From Endomychus coccineus (lineage: Eukaryota; Arthropoda; Insecta; Coleoptera; Endomychidae), in NCBI GenBank assembly GCA_958510875.1, contig OY294067.1, positions 253,347,736-253,411,735 on the forward strand: a stretch of 64,000 bases of DNA, given 5' to 3'. Both the position numbers and the translations under genes were made by a program. Shown here piece by piece: positions 23,932 to 35,917 of this stretch. Every line of letters begins with the position of its first letter. Within the stretch, counting starts at the first letter, position 1. The notes under the pieces are model-generated. The model saw only the letters and a list, made by a program, of their open reading frames with translations, made no database searches and had not been told where the DNA came from.

Positions 23932-26270
23932 GACATTAATACTACCTGAAAACCGACTGTACCATTATGTTCAGGCAAGTGGAGACATTAATTGTATCCT
24001 GTTTTCGACTCTCAAATGTGGTCACCCTATTTATTATAAGCATTTTAAACAAAAAAAAGGTACTTTTTTAGTATTTTGTTAATAACTGAACAAATAATGA
24101 ATTAATCGAAATGGTATGAATAGACAAAATGTAGGTAATTGAATTACGAACAAAACAAGCTTTCGAGCGACTAGATTGGATGATTAGAGGCCAAGAAAAC
24201 TACGGAAAAGCGGGAAATTTGACTTTTTTTAAAAATTCATCTCTCCGTTGTTTATCATTTTGTAGGATCGAATGTTCTAGTACTTATGCACTTCACGTGT
24301 GCAAAAAACTGTCGCTGTGAATCAATTAGTTTGGGTGTAATTGTAATTAAAAGTTTTTCAAGCGATATTTTGCAAAATCGCTGGATGCGTCTGAGATAAT
24401 CCGATTTTAAATTTTAAAACGGTTTTGAAAAATATAAGATCCGTACAACAAAACGTATATTCTCGTTATCAATTCAAATTATGGGAAGTGCCTTAAAAAC
24501 GCTGGGAAAGTCGGTTCGGAACGGCGGATCGCGCGGAAACGCTCGAGTAGTGGGAGCGAAGGAGAGGCACACATATACAGATATAGAGACGCGCTGCGCC
24601 GGGCTTCAAATGTTTGCATTATAATATCTTAACAATGACGCAAGCTATCTTAATAATTTTTTTTTTATTCTGGTGTTATTGAATTTCAGGAAATCGATTT
24701 TTTATTCATAATTAATAAATAAGTAATGGTTATGCGTATATTCTTGTAATTGAAAATTGTTTTAACTTTATTTTGATGATATGTGAATAAATGGTTGTAT
24801 GAATGTACAAAAGTGATGTTTACAGGTATTTACATTTATTAACATTTATTTAAACATATATTTACGTCTTTATAACTATTTATCTACACGCACGCAATGT
24901 ACCTATTTATATTTAATTTTTTACAATAATTTACTGTACAATAAATCCAAGTTTATCGTGTGCGACCGACACATAACAGTTCTAAAAAGATTTATTCAAA
25001 ATAAATTAATTGGCTCAATTTATTGAACATAGTGTCATTTTTCACACAGATACTTATATCTTCCGCTTTTTCCTCGTAGGCGCTAAAATATCTATTTCCT
25101 CAGCAATGTCATTTATATCATCCAGTACCAAATCAACATCTTCATCCTCGCACTCTGACTCAGACTCAGACTCAATTGATTTGTTACTGGCATCTAAATT
25201 ATAACAAGAATCTTCCCGACAATTACCGCATAGATTTGAACATGGTAATCCGTGCTTTTTACAAGTGCAAGAACCGTCTATACAACCTTTTTTGCTGCAA
25301 GAGCACGAGATTAGACAAAGCAACTTTTTGGGAATGCATGGATCTTTGCTTCCTATAGGCATATATGTTTAAATAAATGTTAATAAATGTACATTCATAC
25401 AACCCTTTATTCACATATCATCAAAATAAAGTTAAAACAATTTTCAATTTCAAGAATATACGCATAACCATTGCTTATTTATTAATTATAAATAAAAAAT
25501 CAGTTTCCTGGAATTCATTAGCACCAGAATGAAAAAAAAATCATTAGGATAGCTTGCGTCATTGTTAAGACATTATAATGCAAACATTTGAAGCCCGGCG
25601 CAGCGCGTCTCTATATCTGTATGTGTGTGCCTCTCCTTCGCTCCCACTACTCGAGCCGAGCGTTTCCGCGTGATACGCCGTTCCGAACCGACTTTCCCAA
25701 CGTTTTTAAGTCACTTCCCATCATTTGAATTGATAACGAGAATATACGTTTTGTTGTATGGATCTTGTATTTTTCAAAACCGTTTTAAAATTTAAAATCG
25801 GATTATCTCAGACGCATCCAGCGCTTTTGCAAAATATCGCTTAAAAAACTTTGAATCACAATTACACCCAAACTAAGCGACAGTTTGCACATGTGAAGTG
25901 CATAAGTACTGGAATATTTTTGCAAAGATTTGATTCTACAAAGTAATAAACAACGGAGATATGAATTTTTAAAAAAACGTCGAATTTCCCGCTTTTCCGT
26001 AGTTTTCTTGGCTTCTAATCATCCGATCTAGTCGCTCAAAATCTTGTTTTGTTCGTAATTCAATTACCTACATTTTGTCTATGTATACCATTTCGATTAC
26101 TTCATTATTTGTTGAGTTATTAACAAAAAACTAAAAAAAATGCCTTTTTTTGTTTAAAATGTTTATAATAAATAGGGTGACCACATTTCAGAGTCGAAAA
26201 CATGATACAATTAATGTCTCCACTTACCTGAACATAATGGCACAGTCGGTTTTCAGGTAGTATTAATGTC
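23932..26270. mobile_element. 2.3-kb palindromic element carrying a small Cys-rich gene
   Basis: The arms 23932 to about 24862 and about 25361 to 26270 are reverse complements over about 0.9 kb. Both ends begin GACATTAATACTACCTGAAA on their outer edges. A unique centre of about 500 bp (24863-25360) holds one open reading frame, 25054-25362 on the minus strand. The arms include a conserved GC-rich block (near 24580 and 25600) with TCGCTCCCACTACTCGAGC on one side and its complement on the other. No transposase is present, so mobility would depend on another element. No clear target-site duplication was found. Confidence 0.85.
25054..25362 (-). CDS. Small Cys-rich protein with CXC-like cluster and acidic tail
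   Basis: The frame encodes 102 residues from an ATG at 25362 to a stop at 25054. Residues 1-14 (MPIGSKDPCIPKKL) lead into a Cys cluster at about 17-53: SCSCSKKGC, GSCTCKKHGLPCSNLC and GNCREDSCYN. This spacing resembles the CXC (tesmin/TSO1-like) zinc-binding module and the tail of a multicopy insect protein group. Residues 60-85 are strongly acidic (Glu/Asp/Ser), and the end is basic (RKKRKI), a possible nuclear localisation signal. The frame is intact and lies in the loop of a large palindrome, with its 5' end touching the right arm, which could carry the promoter. Function is unknown; nucleic-acid or metal binding is an inference from the domain. It could be a captured C-terminal exon. Confidence 0.6.
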   Translation of the reverse strand: MPIGSKDPCIPKKLLCLISCSCSKKGCIDGSCTCKKHGLPCSNLCGNCREDSCYNLDASNKSIESESESECEDEDVDLVLDDINDIAEEIDILAPTRKKRKI

Positions 26271-27060
26271 AAAAAATCACTCATTTCATGCTGTATTGCT
26301 AACTAATTGAGTTTGACCCATTGCGAGATTAAACGATAAACTAGTATCAAACGAAACAAGTAATTACACAAATATTCTATTGAACGAGGAACAAATACTT
26401 TATAATTCTCCCTAGTGAAATTTGCATAATTAGATTTTCTGGATGCTACCAGTTTATTGTTTAACCCTTCAATGGATTAAACTCAATTAGGTAAAATTCC
26501 AATAACCATCTATCCCAGGATTATCATCAAAGTTATAGAGTCGTAAAAGAGTGGCCTAAGCGAAAAATTGGTCTATTTTAGTTCAGTTGGGCATGAAGTA
26601 CATCGGTTCCTTTCTCGCAAATATAAGGTGGCCCAAGCGAGATTTCACTACTATAAAATAGAAGGCGTTCAAATATTAGTTCTACATCTTAATCTGCTAG
26701 TGGAATAGTGGCTCAAGCCACTGTAACCAGAATTGATAAGCATGTTAGTTTTTATAGTGAACGTAAAACGACTGTCTTAAATAAAATTCAACTTGTTAAT
26801 ACTAGTACGAACAGCACGGCAGGTAAGTTAGCATATATTATAATATGGCATAATTATTATTCATAAAATTATTAATAGTTTCGATTTAAGTAATGCTAAC
26901 TTGAAAAATTCGGTCGGATGTTATAATCTTCGATATTTTCAGAATTGGACGCAGGAATGTCAATTCCTCAAGTTCAAAAATTAACTAACCTACCGAATTT
27001 GAAGACTCTGGTTTCGAATTTCAACCGTGCAGTGATGTAGAAAATTCCAGTCATGAATCT
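26271..27060. other. Left end of the transposase-like element and flank
   Basis: No gene is recognised. Short related motifs (GTGGCCTAAGCGA near 26550, GTGGCCCAAGCGA near 26630, GTGGCTCAAG near 26708) recur here, and AGTGGCCCAAC occurs again after the gene near 28690. They may be subterminal repeats of the DNA element whose dead gene follows. Confidence 0.4.
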
Positions 27061-27063
27061 ACA

Positions 27064-28639
27064 ATGACTACTACTCCGGTTCCTGCCACTGCCCAGAATA
27101 AAAGGAGAAAACGGATAAGACAGGAAAATAGATCGAAAAGAACAGTTAGTAAGGTATCTACGAATTCAGGAAAGACATACGTAGATGTGTCTGGAAGGGA
27201 TATGACTGGTAAAGAGTTCAAATGTTCAAACCAACGTAGTAAATAAAAGCAGATTCACACATGCGATAGTTCCAAATAAGCGAAACAAAACGCGAATGTA
27301 GGTTCTGGTGAAAGTGTAAATGTGTGCAGGGATTTTTTTAAAAAAGCTCTAAAGGTGTCTGATGAAAGAATCACTAGGGCTTTGGTAAACAAAACAGTTG
27401 GAGGGCAAGTAGCAACTCCACCTGTTGCTAGACGAGGCAATCAGCCTAGCAAACATTAAACCTCCCAAGCAACTATCCAAAATGTAAAAGAATTTATGGT
27501 GAATTTACCACTTATACGTCACACTATAGTAGGAGCAAATAATAACGTATTTATCTCCAAAGTTAAATATCTCAAAATTGTACGAACTCTATTCTGACAG
27601 TAATCCTTTAGGAAAAGATTCAAAATTCGTATTTTCGAAAATATTTAATGGAGATTCCAATCTTCACATCAGATATCCTGCTACAGACACTTTTAAAAAA
27701 TGCGACTGTAATAAAAATCAAACCTGCATTAGGAAGCTTATAACAGGAAAAGTTTCACAAAGAAAAGAAGTTGCACTTTAGAAAGGCTGAGGCATCCCAA
27801 GCACCAATAAAGGAGGATGCTCTGAAAAATATGGCTACTACATGTATCGCTTTTGCCTCATGAAAACCTTGCCCATTACTCCATTGGAGTAGCTTACTAT
27901 GAAAGGCAATTGTGGACTTATTGCCTCGGAATTCATAATTTAGCAACAAAGAAAACACACATGTATCTATGGCTTTAAGGCATGATTTCACGAGGACCAC
28001 AAGAAATTGACAGTATAATGCATTATGTTAAAAACTAACTTTCTACAAATAACCTGATTTTTTACAGCTGCGGCGGACTGAATCGCAACATTAAAATGGC
28101 AGCGATTTGGTATGGTCTGTTTAGTCCTACAGAAATCTACCGTAAGTTCCTTGTTTCTGGACACTCGTATCTCCCTTGTGACTGAGATTTTGGGACCATT
28201 GTAAAACAAAAACTGTACTTTGAAGACATTTTCGTGCCAAAAGATAGGATAAAGGTTATTACAGCATCAAGGAAATCTAATAAATTTACAGTTATCTAAA
28301 TGGATAAGGATGACTTTAAAAATGCAGAAATATTAAAACTAGTCACAAACAGAAAGAAAGGAAAAGAAGAGATTAAAGTGGAGTAACTAAAAATACAGAG
28401 GTTAGATTTTAAGTGAGCAGAGCCGTTCAACATTTATTTTAGCTACTCTAATATTTTGCATCTAAAATAATTGAAGATAACGAGTTAGAAACCTTGTACC
28501 CTTCCGTTAGCCCTATTAAAAAGTTGAATTACAAAGACCTTCAAGTATTGCTGCCATATGTTCAAGGATTTTGCAATACTTTAGTGACCAATACCCGAGC
28601 TGTAGACGAAGACAATATTGAACTCAATACTGACGAATA
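27064..28639 (+). pseudogene. Dead transposase-like gene of a multicopy insect family, copy 1
   Basis: From 27064 a basic N-terminus (KRRKRIRQENRSKR) leads into NVCRDFFKKALKVSDERITRAL (about 27325-27390), then VKEFMVNLPLIRHTIVG and a segment with YELYSDSNPLG and KKCDCNKNQTC. Further on are YYERQLWTYCLGIHNLATKK (about 27890-27950) and CGGLNRNIKMAAIW (about 28068-28110), and the end reads LQVLLPYVQGFCNTLVTN with a stop at 28637. I recognise this order from repetitive insect proteins with a CGGQNRN-type block in what may be an RNase H-like (DDE) core. I cannot name the family safely. Several frameshifts and stops break it. Confidence 0.65.
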
Positions 28640-29712
28640 ATGGCTCAACTAGCATTATTTATTTTTGGTTATTAAAATGATTTTGGTAGAGTGGCCCAAC
28701 TGTGTTTTTTCAAATAAATAAAAAATTGATCAAAAATGTGTTCGGTAGTTTCAGTTAGAAGCCAGTTTTATATTTGATAAAACAGCATTAGTGCCATATA
28801 TGCCTTCATATATATATATTGTTATGATTTCATTTCATAAACAATAAAAATTTAAAAATAATAACTTACCGAACTTTGAAAATCAGAAAAGATCAAATAA
28901 AAGATATTTATATGGAATTAAAAACAATAGTAAAAGCTAAATAATAGTTAGGATATTAAAATTAACAATGTAAAACATAATAAACAACAATGTAATAGAA
29001 TAAGAAGTGATAAACAAGAACTTCAGTGAAAGTGAAGAAACGTACTGTGTAACGAAGGCAGAAATCATAATTAAAGTGATTACAAAACTATCATGAGATA
29101 GTACAAAACATTGAATAATGTTATAGATATAAGTTAGGATTAGTAAATTTGAGTTATGTAATGTTAAAAGAATGTTATTGATATAATATAGTATGTATTA
29201 GATTTAAGAATAAGTAACTGTCAAGAAAACCATAAATATGGGAATAATCATATTAATAATAACCCAATCATAGGTTATATTATACCAAAGTGTGGGGAAA
29301 AATGTAGGCAATATTAATTTAAAAGAAGGAATCACTATCAATTAAAATAAGTTGAAAATCTCCAATAATTCAAAAATTATAGAATACTAAATTCTGATTG
29401 GTCGAGACGAATTTCTAGTGTCAGTCTGGTAACAATGAGTACTTGTGTCAGTTTAACAACAATTAACTTGGCATTCTTGATATGAAAAGTAAACACCTCA
29501 TTGGTTAATTTTGAAAATGCTTGGCGTCGGTTTTGGAGGCCTATAAAAGGGTCTGAAAGTAAAGCCAAGTTCAGTTTGCATTAATATCCAAGTAGAGACT
29601 GTTCTTCTCTGGCAACTCATCAAAATTTTCTAACCTAAGTTTATAAAAATAAACATCAGTGAACGCAAGTGTTCCAAACTTCGATAAGTTCCAAATAACC
29701 GAAGTTAATAAA
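27095..29712. repeat. Tandem duplication, unit 1 (~2.62 kb)
   Basis: This is the first of two adjacent direct copies, beginning at AGAATAAAAGGAGAAAAC. It includes most of the dead transposase-like gene, an AT-rich segment (28800-29370) and a core promoter. It differs from unit 2 by scattered single bases and by 17 extra bases near 28436-28452. Confidence 0.95.
29542..29575 (+). promoter_or_regulatory. TATA box and arthropod initiator, unit 1
   Basis: TATAAAAG at 29542-29549 lies 29 bases before TCAGT at 29571-29575, the arthropod initiator consensus, at the spacing expected for RNA polymerase II start sites. Transcription would run rightwards across the unit junction into the 5'-truncated copy 2 of the dead gene. 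Confidence 0.55.
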
Positions 29713-29713
29713 A

Positions 29714-31241
29714 GAATAAAAGGAGAAAACGTTTAAGACAGGAAAATAGATGGAAAAGAACAGTTAGTAAGGTATCTACGAATTCAGGAAAGACATACGT
29801 AGATGTGTCTGGAAGGGATATGACTGGTAAAGAGTTCAAATGTTCAAATCAATGTAGTAAATAAAATCAGATTCACACATGCGATAGATCCAAATAAGCG
29901 AAACAAAACGCGAATGTAGGTTCTGGTGGAAGTGTTAATGTGTGCAAGGATTTTTTTAAAAAAGCTCTAAAGGTGTCTGATGGAAGAATCACTAGGGCTT
30001 TGGTAAACAAAACAGTTGGAGGGCAAGTAGCAACTCCACCTGTTGCTAGACGAGGCAATCAGCCTAGCAAACATTAAACCTCTCAAGCAACTATCCAAAA
30101 TGTAAAAGAATTTATGGTGAATTTACCACTTATACGTCACACTATAGTAGGAGCAAATAATAACGTATTTATCTCCAAACTTAAATATCTCAAAATTGTA
30201 CGAACTCTATTCTGACAGTAATCCTTTAGGAAAAGATTGAAAATTCGTATTTTCGAAAATATTTAATGGAGATTCCAATCTTCACATCAGATATCCTGCT
30301 ACAGACACTTTTAAAAAATGCGACTGTAATAAAAATCAAACCTGCATTAGGAAGCTTATAACAGGAAAAGTTTCACGAAGAAAAGAAGTTGCACTTTAGA
30401 AAGGCTGAGGCATCCCAAGCACCAATAAAGGAGGATGCTCTGAAAAATATGGCTACTACATGTATCGCTTTTGCCTCATGAAAACCTTGCCCATTACTCC
30501 ATTGGAGTAGCTTACTATGAAAGGCAATTGTGGACTTATTGCCTCGGAATTCATAATTTAGCAACAAAGAAAACACACATGTATCTATGGCTTTAAGGCA
30601 TGATTTCACGAGGACCACAAGAAATTGACAGTATAATGCATTATGTTAAAAACTAACTTTCTACAAATAACCTGATTTTTTACAGCTGCGGCGGACTGAA
30701 TCGCAACATTAAAATGGCAGCGATTTGGTATGGTCTGTTTAGTCCTACAGAAATCTACCGTAAGTTCCTTGTTTCTGGACACTCGTATCTCCCTTGTGAC
30801 TGAGATTTTGGGACCATTGTAAAACAAAAACTGTACTTTGAAGACATTTTCGTGCCAAAAGATAGGATAAAGGTTATTACAGCATCAAGGAAATCTAATA
30901 AATTTACAGTTATCTAAATGGATAAGGATGACTTTAAAAATGCAGAAATATTAAAACTAGTCACAAACAGAAAGAAAGGAAAAGAAGAGATTAAAGTGGA
31001 GTAACTAAAAATACAGAGGTTAGATTTTAAGTGAGCAGAGCCGTTCAACTAATATTTTGCATCTAAAATAATTGAAGATAACGAGTTAGAAACCTTGTAC
31101 CCTTCCGTTAGCCCTATTAAAAAGTTGAATTACAAAGACCTTCAAGTATTGCTGCCATATGTTCAAGGATTTTGCAATACTTTAGTGACCAATACCCGAG
31201 CTGTAGACGAAGACAATATTGAACTCAATACTGACGAATAA
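29714..31241 (+). pseudogene. Dead transposase-like gene, copy 2 (5'-truncated)
   Basis: This carries the same series of broken frames as copy 1, starting inside the basic N-terminal segment and ending with a stop near 31239. It shares nearly all disabling changes with copy 1, so the gene was already dead before the duplication. New differences include single bases around 29894, 29953 and 30239 and the missing 17 bases near 31048. Confidence 0.65.
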
Positions 31242-32142
31242 TGGCTCAACTAGCATTATTTATTTTTGGTTATTAAAATGATTTTGGTAGAGTGGCCCAA
31301 CTGTGTTTTTTCAAATAAATAAAAAATTGATCAAAAATGTGTTCGGTAGTTTCAGTTAGAAGCCAGTTTTATATTTGATAAAACAGCATTAGTGCCATAT
31401 ATGCCTTCATATATATATATTGTTATGATTTCATTTCATAAACAATAAAAATTTAAAAATAATAACTTACCGAACTTTGAAAATCAGAAAAGATCAAATA
31501 AAAGATATTTATATGGAATTAAAAACAATAGTAAAAGCTAAATAATAGTTAGGATATTAAAATTAACAATGTAAAACATAATAAACAACAATGTAATAGA
31601 ATAAGAAGTGATAAACAAGAACTTCAGTGAAAGTGAAGAAACGTACTGTGTAACGAAGGCAGAAATCATAATTAAAGTGATTACAAAACTATCATGAGAT
31701 AGTACAAAACATTGAATAATGTTATAGATATAAGTTAGGATTAGTAAATTTGAGTTATGTAATGTTAAAAGAATGTTATTGATATAATATAGTATGTATT
31801 AGATTTAAGAATAAGTAACTGTCAAGAAAACCATAAATATGGGAATAATCATATTAATAATAACCCAATCATAGGTTATATTATACCAAAGTGTGGGGAA
31901 AAATGTAGGCAATATTAATTTAAAAGAAGGAATCACTATCAATTAAAATAAGTTGAAAATCTCCAATAATTCAAAAATTATAGAATACTAAATTCTGATT
32001 GGTCGAGACGAATTTCTAGTGTCAGTCTGGTAACAATGAGTACTTGTGTCAGTTTAACAACAATTAACTTGGCATTCTTGATATGAAAAGTAAACACCTC
32101 ATTGGTTAATTTTGAAAATGCTTGGCGTCGGTTTTGGAGGCC

Positions 32143-32176
32143 TATAAAAGGGTCTGAAAGTAAAGCCAAGTTCAGT
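32143..32176 (+). promoter_or_regulatory. TATA box and arthropod initiator, unit 2
   Basis: TATAAAAG at 32143-32150 and TCAGT at 32172-32176 repeat the unit 1 promoter with the same 29-base spacing. Downstream (32313-33060) is AT-rich sequence with no recognisable gene. Confidence 0.5.
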
Positions 32177-32314
32177 TTGCATTAATATCCAAGTAGAGAC
32201 TGTTCTTCTCTGGCAACTCATCAAAATTTTCTAACCTAAGTTTATAAAAATAAACATCAGTGAACGCAAGTGTTCCAAACTTCGATAAGTTCCAAATAAC
32301 CGAAGTTAATAAAA

Positions 32315-33066
32315 TTTATTAAAAGTCAACGAGTGTTCCAAGTATCTAAATCAAGTAAAAGGTTGTAATAACCTCCAATTTATAAGAAGTATCCAACGAT
32401 TGCCATTCTTCAATATAATTTCAATAAAGCATCGAAAAGTTTTATGTCTTATCTAAAAGAATAAAACAAAGTATTATCAACAGTTCCTGATTCTCAAGAA
32501 GAAGTAACCAAAATTAGTTACCTGTGATTATCGTGAAATAGCATAGTATTGTGTAAAAAGTGAATCAACGAAATTATAAAAGAAGTAAATTGAAAATTGC
32601 CAACATTGTTAAACACACTTTTGGATATTATCTAAACGTAAGTTTGTTCATAATTCCTACATCATATTATCCGTATTATTTGTAAAGTAAAAGGAAGATT
32701 TTTGATTATAACAGTATAAACAAATATTAGTTGTAAAAGTGATTTTAAGGTTATGTCATAGATTTTGTAAACATAAAATTGAATTACCCGAGATAATAAG
32801 AGTCATAGAAATTAAATATTGTGAAATCAAAGAGCATTGTGTTTAATTCCATATAAAATTATTCTATAGATAAACTTCAGATAAACTTCAAAACTTCATA
32901 AACATTAATTCAAAGTTCAAATATAATCAAATTAAAAAGATAAAAAGCTAGCCGGTAGAATCAAAATATAATTATTAATAACAAATAAAACAAAATAAAC
33001 TCATAAGAATTTAGTTAATAATTGTCACCACAACGTGGGGCAAAATAAAATCATAAGAAATTAGTT

Positions 33067-33069
<3 letters not shown>
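32315..33069. other. No gene recognised
   Basis: AT-rich sequence following the duplication. It could be the untranslated leader of the element that owns the TATA/Inr promoter; nothing coding is seen. Confidence 0.4.
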
Positions 33070-33149
<80 letters not shown>

Positions 33150-33163
33150 GTATATATATATGA
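33070..33163. repeat. (AT)n microsatellite
   Basis: About 76 bases of uninterrupted AT repeats, then a short interruption (TATTATG) and a few more TA repeats. Confidence 0.97.
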
Positions 33164-33599
33164 AGGAGCGAAACTATAATAATATTTATTTATTAAACTA
33201 ATGAAAATCGAACATTTAATACTTATTTCATTTGAGTTTAGAATGGATTTTCATCATGTGATGGCTGATTCTATTTCATTTTAGAATAAGAGAAGATAAA
33301 ACTATTTTCGTTCAAACCTGTACCTGTTCCGGTGCTCATAATATTCCTTTGACGGATTGATTAAAATAAACTAAGGATATCAAATAAAAATTTAGCAGGA
33401 CAGTTTTTTAAGAGCTTAAGTTCCGGAAATAAATAGCATGACCTTACAGTTCAAGGCCCCACAAAATTTGATGTAAGAACAATATTTTTCGAAGACTCAA
33501 GCAAGTATTTATTTGCAAAAATATTGATATCATGTCGGTAATTTAATTTAGTACCTACTGTTATATTAGTTGCAATCTCATATTCCTATTGAGATCTCT

Positions 33600-34700
33600 T
33601 CACGAATTCTCATGCGGTAGTGTGGTGGTCGGGGACAAGGACGGGTTTTCCCAGCGCCCCGTGGATCGACTGAAGCGGCTTGCATGCTTAGGCATATTGA
33701 GCGGTATGAGGTCGGCTCCAACGTGAGCCCTTGAAGCTCTTGCCGGATTACCACCTCCACACTTATACATGAAAACTGAGGTCATGAGAACGGCGTATAG
33801 GTTAGAGGACCTAGGCCACTAGACCAAAACACACTACCCTCGTGGATACTCATCGATTTCAAGTGAGGCAATCTCTAAATACCCCATACTAGAAATGAAG
33901 CAAGATAGCATGATCCCAGCTATATGTCTCACTTCTCCCAAAATCCTCATCCCGGATAGAGGAGATTTGAGTAACGAAACTCTAACCTTACTGCCACCAG
34001 ACGGGCCCGTATGGTTTACAGATGGGTCCAAGGTGGATCAGGCTTCTACGCCGGGAGTGTATCTAAAAAGGTCAAAGATTACTATCTCAGTGACTTTAGG
34101 CGCTTACTGTACGGTTTTTCAGGCGGAGGTCTACACAATATTGACTTGTGCCATGGAAAACCTGCGAAGAAACTATGTAAATAGATAGATATATTTGGCT
34201 CCGAGAGCTCTCAAATCACCCAGAGTCACATCAAGTCTTGTCAAAGAATGCAGGGATATACTGGCTGAGCTAGTCAGGAGAAATGAAGTTCAACTTATCT
34301 GGACACAGTGGAGTTGTAGGAAATGAAATGGTCGACTCCTTGGCCAGGCGATGGTCGTCTAGCGCCCCCGTCGGGCCGGAGCCAATGGTCGCTTTTTAAA
34401 AGCGTGGTGAGTCTCGCCTTCCGAGCCAGGCCAAGCTCTTCATCAAAAAGCCTGTGCCTAGGCTCTCAAAGAAACTCCTCTCTCTGAACAGAGGGGATAT
34501 CAGAGACATGGCTGGAATCATAACCTGTCACTGTCGTCTTAACAAACACCTACACACTATGGGCATCACAGATGATCAAATATGTAGAAAATGAAGAGCG
34601 ATGGGAGAAACTGCCCCTCACATCCTGTTGAAATGCCCAGTATGAGCATCTCTCAGGCACCGACACTTCGGAGAATCAAAACTGGTCCCAGAAGAACTTA
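33600..34700 (+). pseudogene. Non-LTR retrotransposon RNase H and C-terminal region
   Basis: On the + strand, 33895-34188 contains VWFTDGSKVDQAS (RNase H first Asp) and VFQAEVYTILTCAMENL (second acidic block). Broken frames continue with NEVQLIWTQ (about 34280) and, around 34490-34640, NRGDIRDMAGIITCHCRLNKHL and the Cys/His tail with ICRK and HILLKCP. This is the classic Jockey/R1 C-terminus. Stops and frameshifts show decay. The upstream reverse transcriptase is absent, although 33600-33830 may hold degraded remnants. Confidence 0.8.
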
Positions 34701-35262
34701 TGCAGGCCAGCACTGGCAATTCTGGGTTTCTGGCGGGCCACAAACCTGCTAGAATAGAATAGGCTTCTGACCACGGGGAACACAATGGGCCCAACTAAGT
34801 GGCCTAAGCCTCCTCCCCTCAAGTGATGATGATGAAACTCGATTAGCCACCAGTACCTACGTCCAGGTTTGATCGCCACCAAATAGTTAACATAGAAAGC
34901 TTGCATATACAAAATAGTGATCTTCAATTTTTATCCAGATAACATAGGATCTTTCAATGATAATGTCCAGCATTATAATGTAACTAGTTGACTGTTTTAT
35001 AATCAAGTCAATGGTAGAACACTTGCTAGAAGCGTCATAGCATTAATTTTTATATGAATTCCACAATTTCTACCTAATTTATTGAGAATACTGGGGTATT
35101 ACATTTGTGCGATTGTACCCATTTCACAACTGCATACTGTATATAGATGAATAATAGTTATTTTTGAAGTATGTTGTATACACCCTTCATTACTTAAAAG
35201 CAAATTCATGATAAATATTTCAACAAATGTAAGCTCAACTTCTAACGAAATCATGTTTGTAG
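34701..35262. other. LINE tail, then intron sequence before the Rim exon
   Basis: No gene is recognised. The last bases (35250-35262) form the splice acceptor of the next exon, TTTGTAG, with a weak pyrimidine tract. Confidence 0.5.
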
Positions 35263-35465
35263 TCCAGATATACCCGGATTAAGACCTATGCCAGCGCCAA
35301 GGCCTACACCCGCATTAGAAGATTTAGAAGCAACCCCTCGGCGCCAAGGTTCAGTAGACGCAGAAGCAATTCGAATAGTCATCCATGACGTAGATTCTGG
35401 ATCAGCATCAAATGCTCAGCGACGGGTTATTCTCCGAAGGGATCCTTCCGATAAGGCTCATCGAA
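35263..35465 (+). CDS. Rim: Rim exon: linker before the PDZ domain
   Basis: This is an internal exon of Rim, a presynaptic active-zone scaffold that links Rab3 vesicles, Munc13 and calcium channels. The acceptor AG is at 35261-35262 and the donor GTAAGT at 35466-35471. It encodes about 67 residues, Pro-rich at first (RPMPAPRPTPALEDLEATP) and then RRQGSVDAEAIRIVIHDVDS and ending RRVILRRDPSDKAHR. The basic end joins directly onto the PDZ exon at 55591; the split codon makes Thr. Both ends are phase 1. No stop occurs in frame. The next exon is 20.1 kb downstream; upstream exons (zinc finger and linker) are not recognised in the window. Confidence 0.85.
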
Positions 35466-35612
35466 GTAAGTAGTATATTCGCATGTAAGTGTATATTGGC
35501 ATTTTTTTCAATTGAGAATGAATAATGCCGTTTTACAAATTATTTAATACACAACAGTTAATTCAGAATGTGTATTTTATTAAGAATAGCTTCTATAGAT
35601 GATTCGTGCAGT

Positions 35613-35755
35613 CTTATAATAGTATATTAAAGAACGAGTTTCCTAAGACTTGTCTTAAAGCACGGATTCAAGTTTAAGAAACGAGTGGCGAAGCCACGAT
35701 TTTTTTTAAAGAATGAGTGCTTCAAGGTCTTAGGAAACGAGTTGTTTATACTATT
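35613..35755. repeat. ~140-bp hairpin, tiny MITE-like repeat
   Basis: The arms near 35613-35658 and 35709-35755 are imperfect reverse complements (both contain a TTTCCTAAGAC block or its complement). The centre contains the perfect hairpin GTGGCGAAGCCAC at 35685-35697. It lies just inside the Rim intron and immediately left of Crypton 1, so it could also be that element's 5' terminal region. Confidence 0.6.
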
Positions 35756-35917
35756 TTTTGTAATTTGCCCTTTTTATGCCGTTTTTAAACAAAAATGTTT
35801 AGTTTAGTCCATTTAGGGATTTTTATGGTGGTTGGTAACATCTTAATTTTGAAAGTGAAAATTTGATTTAGTGGTTCTGTGATCGCTTTTTGTTTTATCA
35901 AAATTCTGTCACAAACC

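Larger units (their letters stand above)
29713..32314. repeat. Tandem duplication, unit 2 (~2.60 kb)
   Basis: This is the second direct copy, joined to unit 1 without a spacer; the junction reads GAAGTTAATAAAA then GAATAAAAGG. It matches unit 1 almost base for base and lacks the 17 bases noted there. It ends at GAAGTTAATAAAA near 32314, where unit homology stops. Confidence 0.95.
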
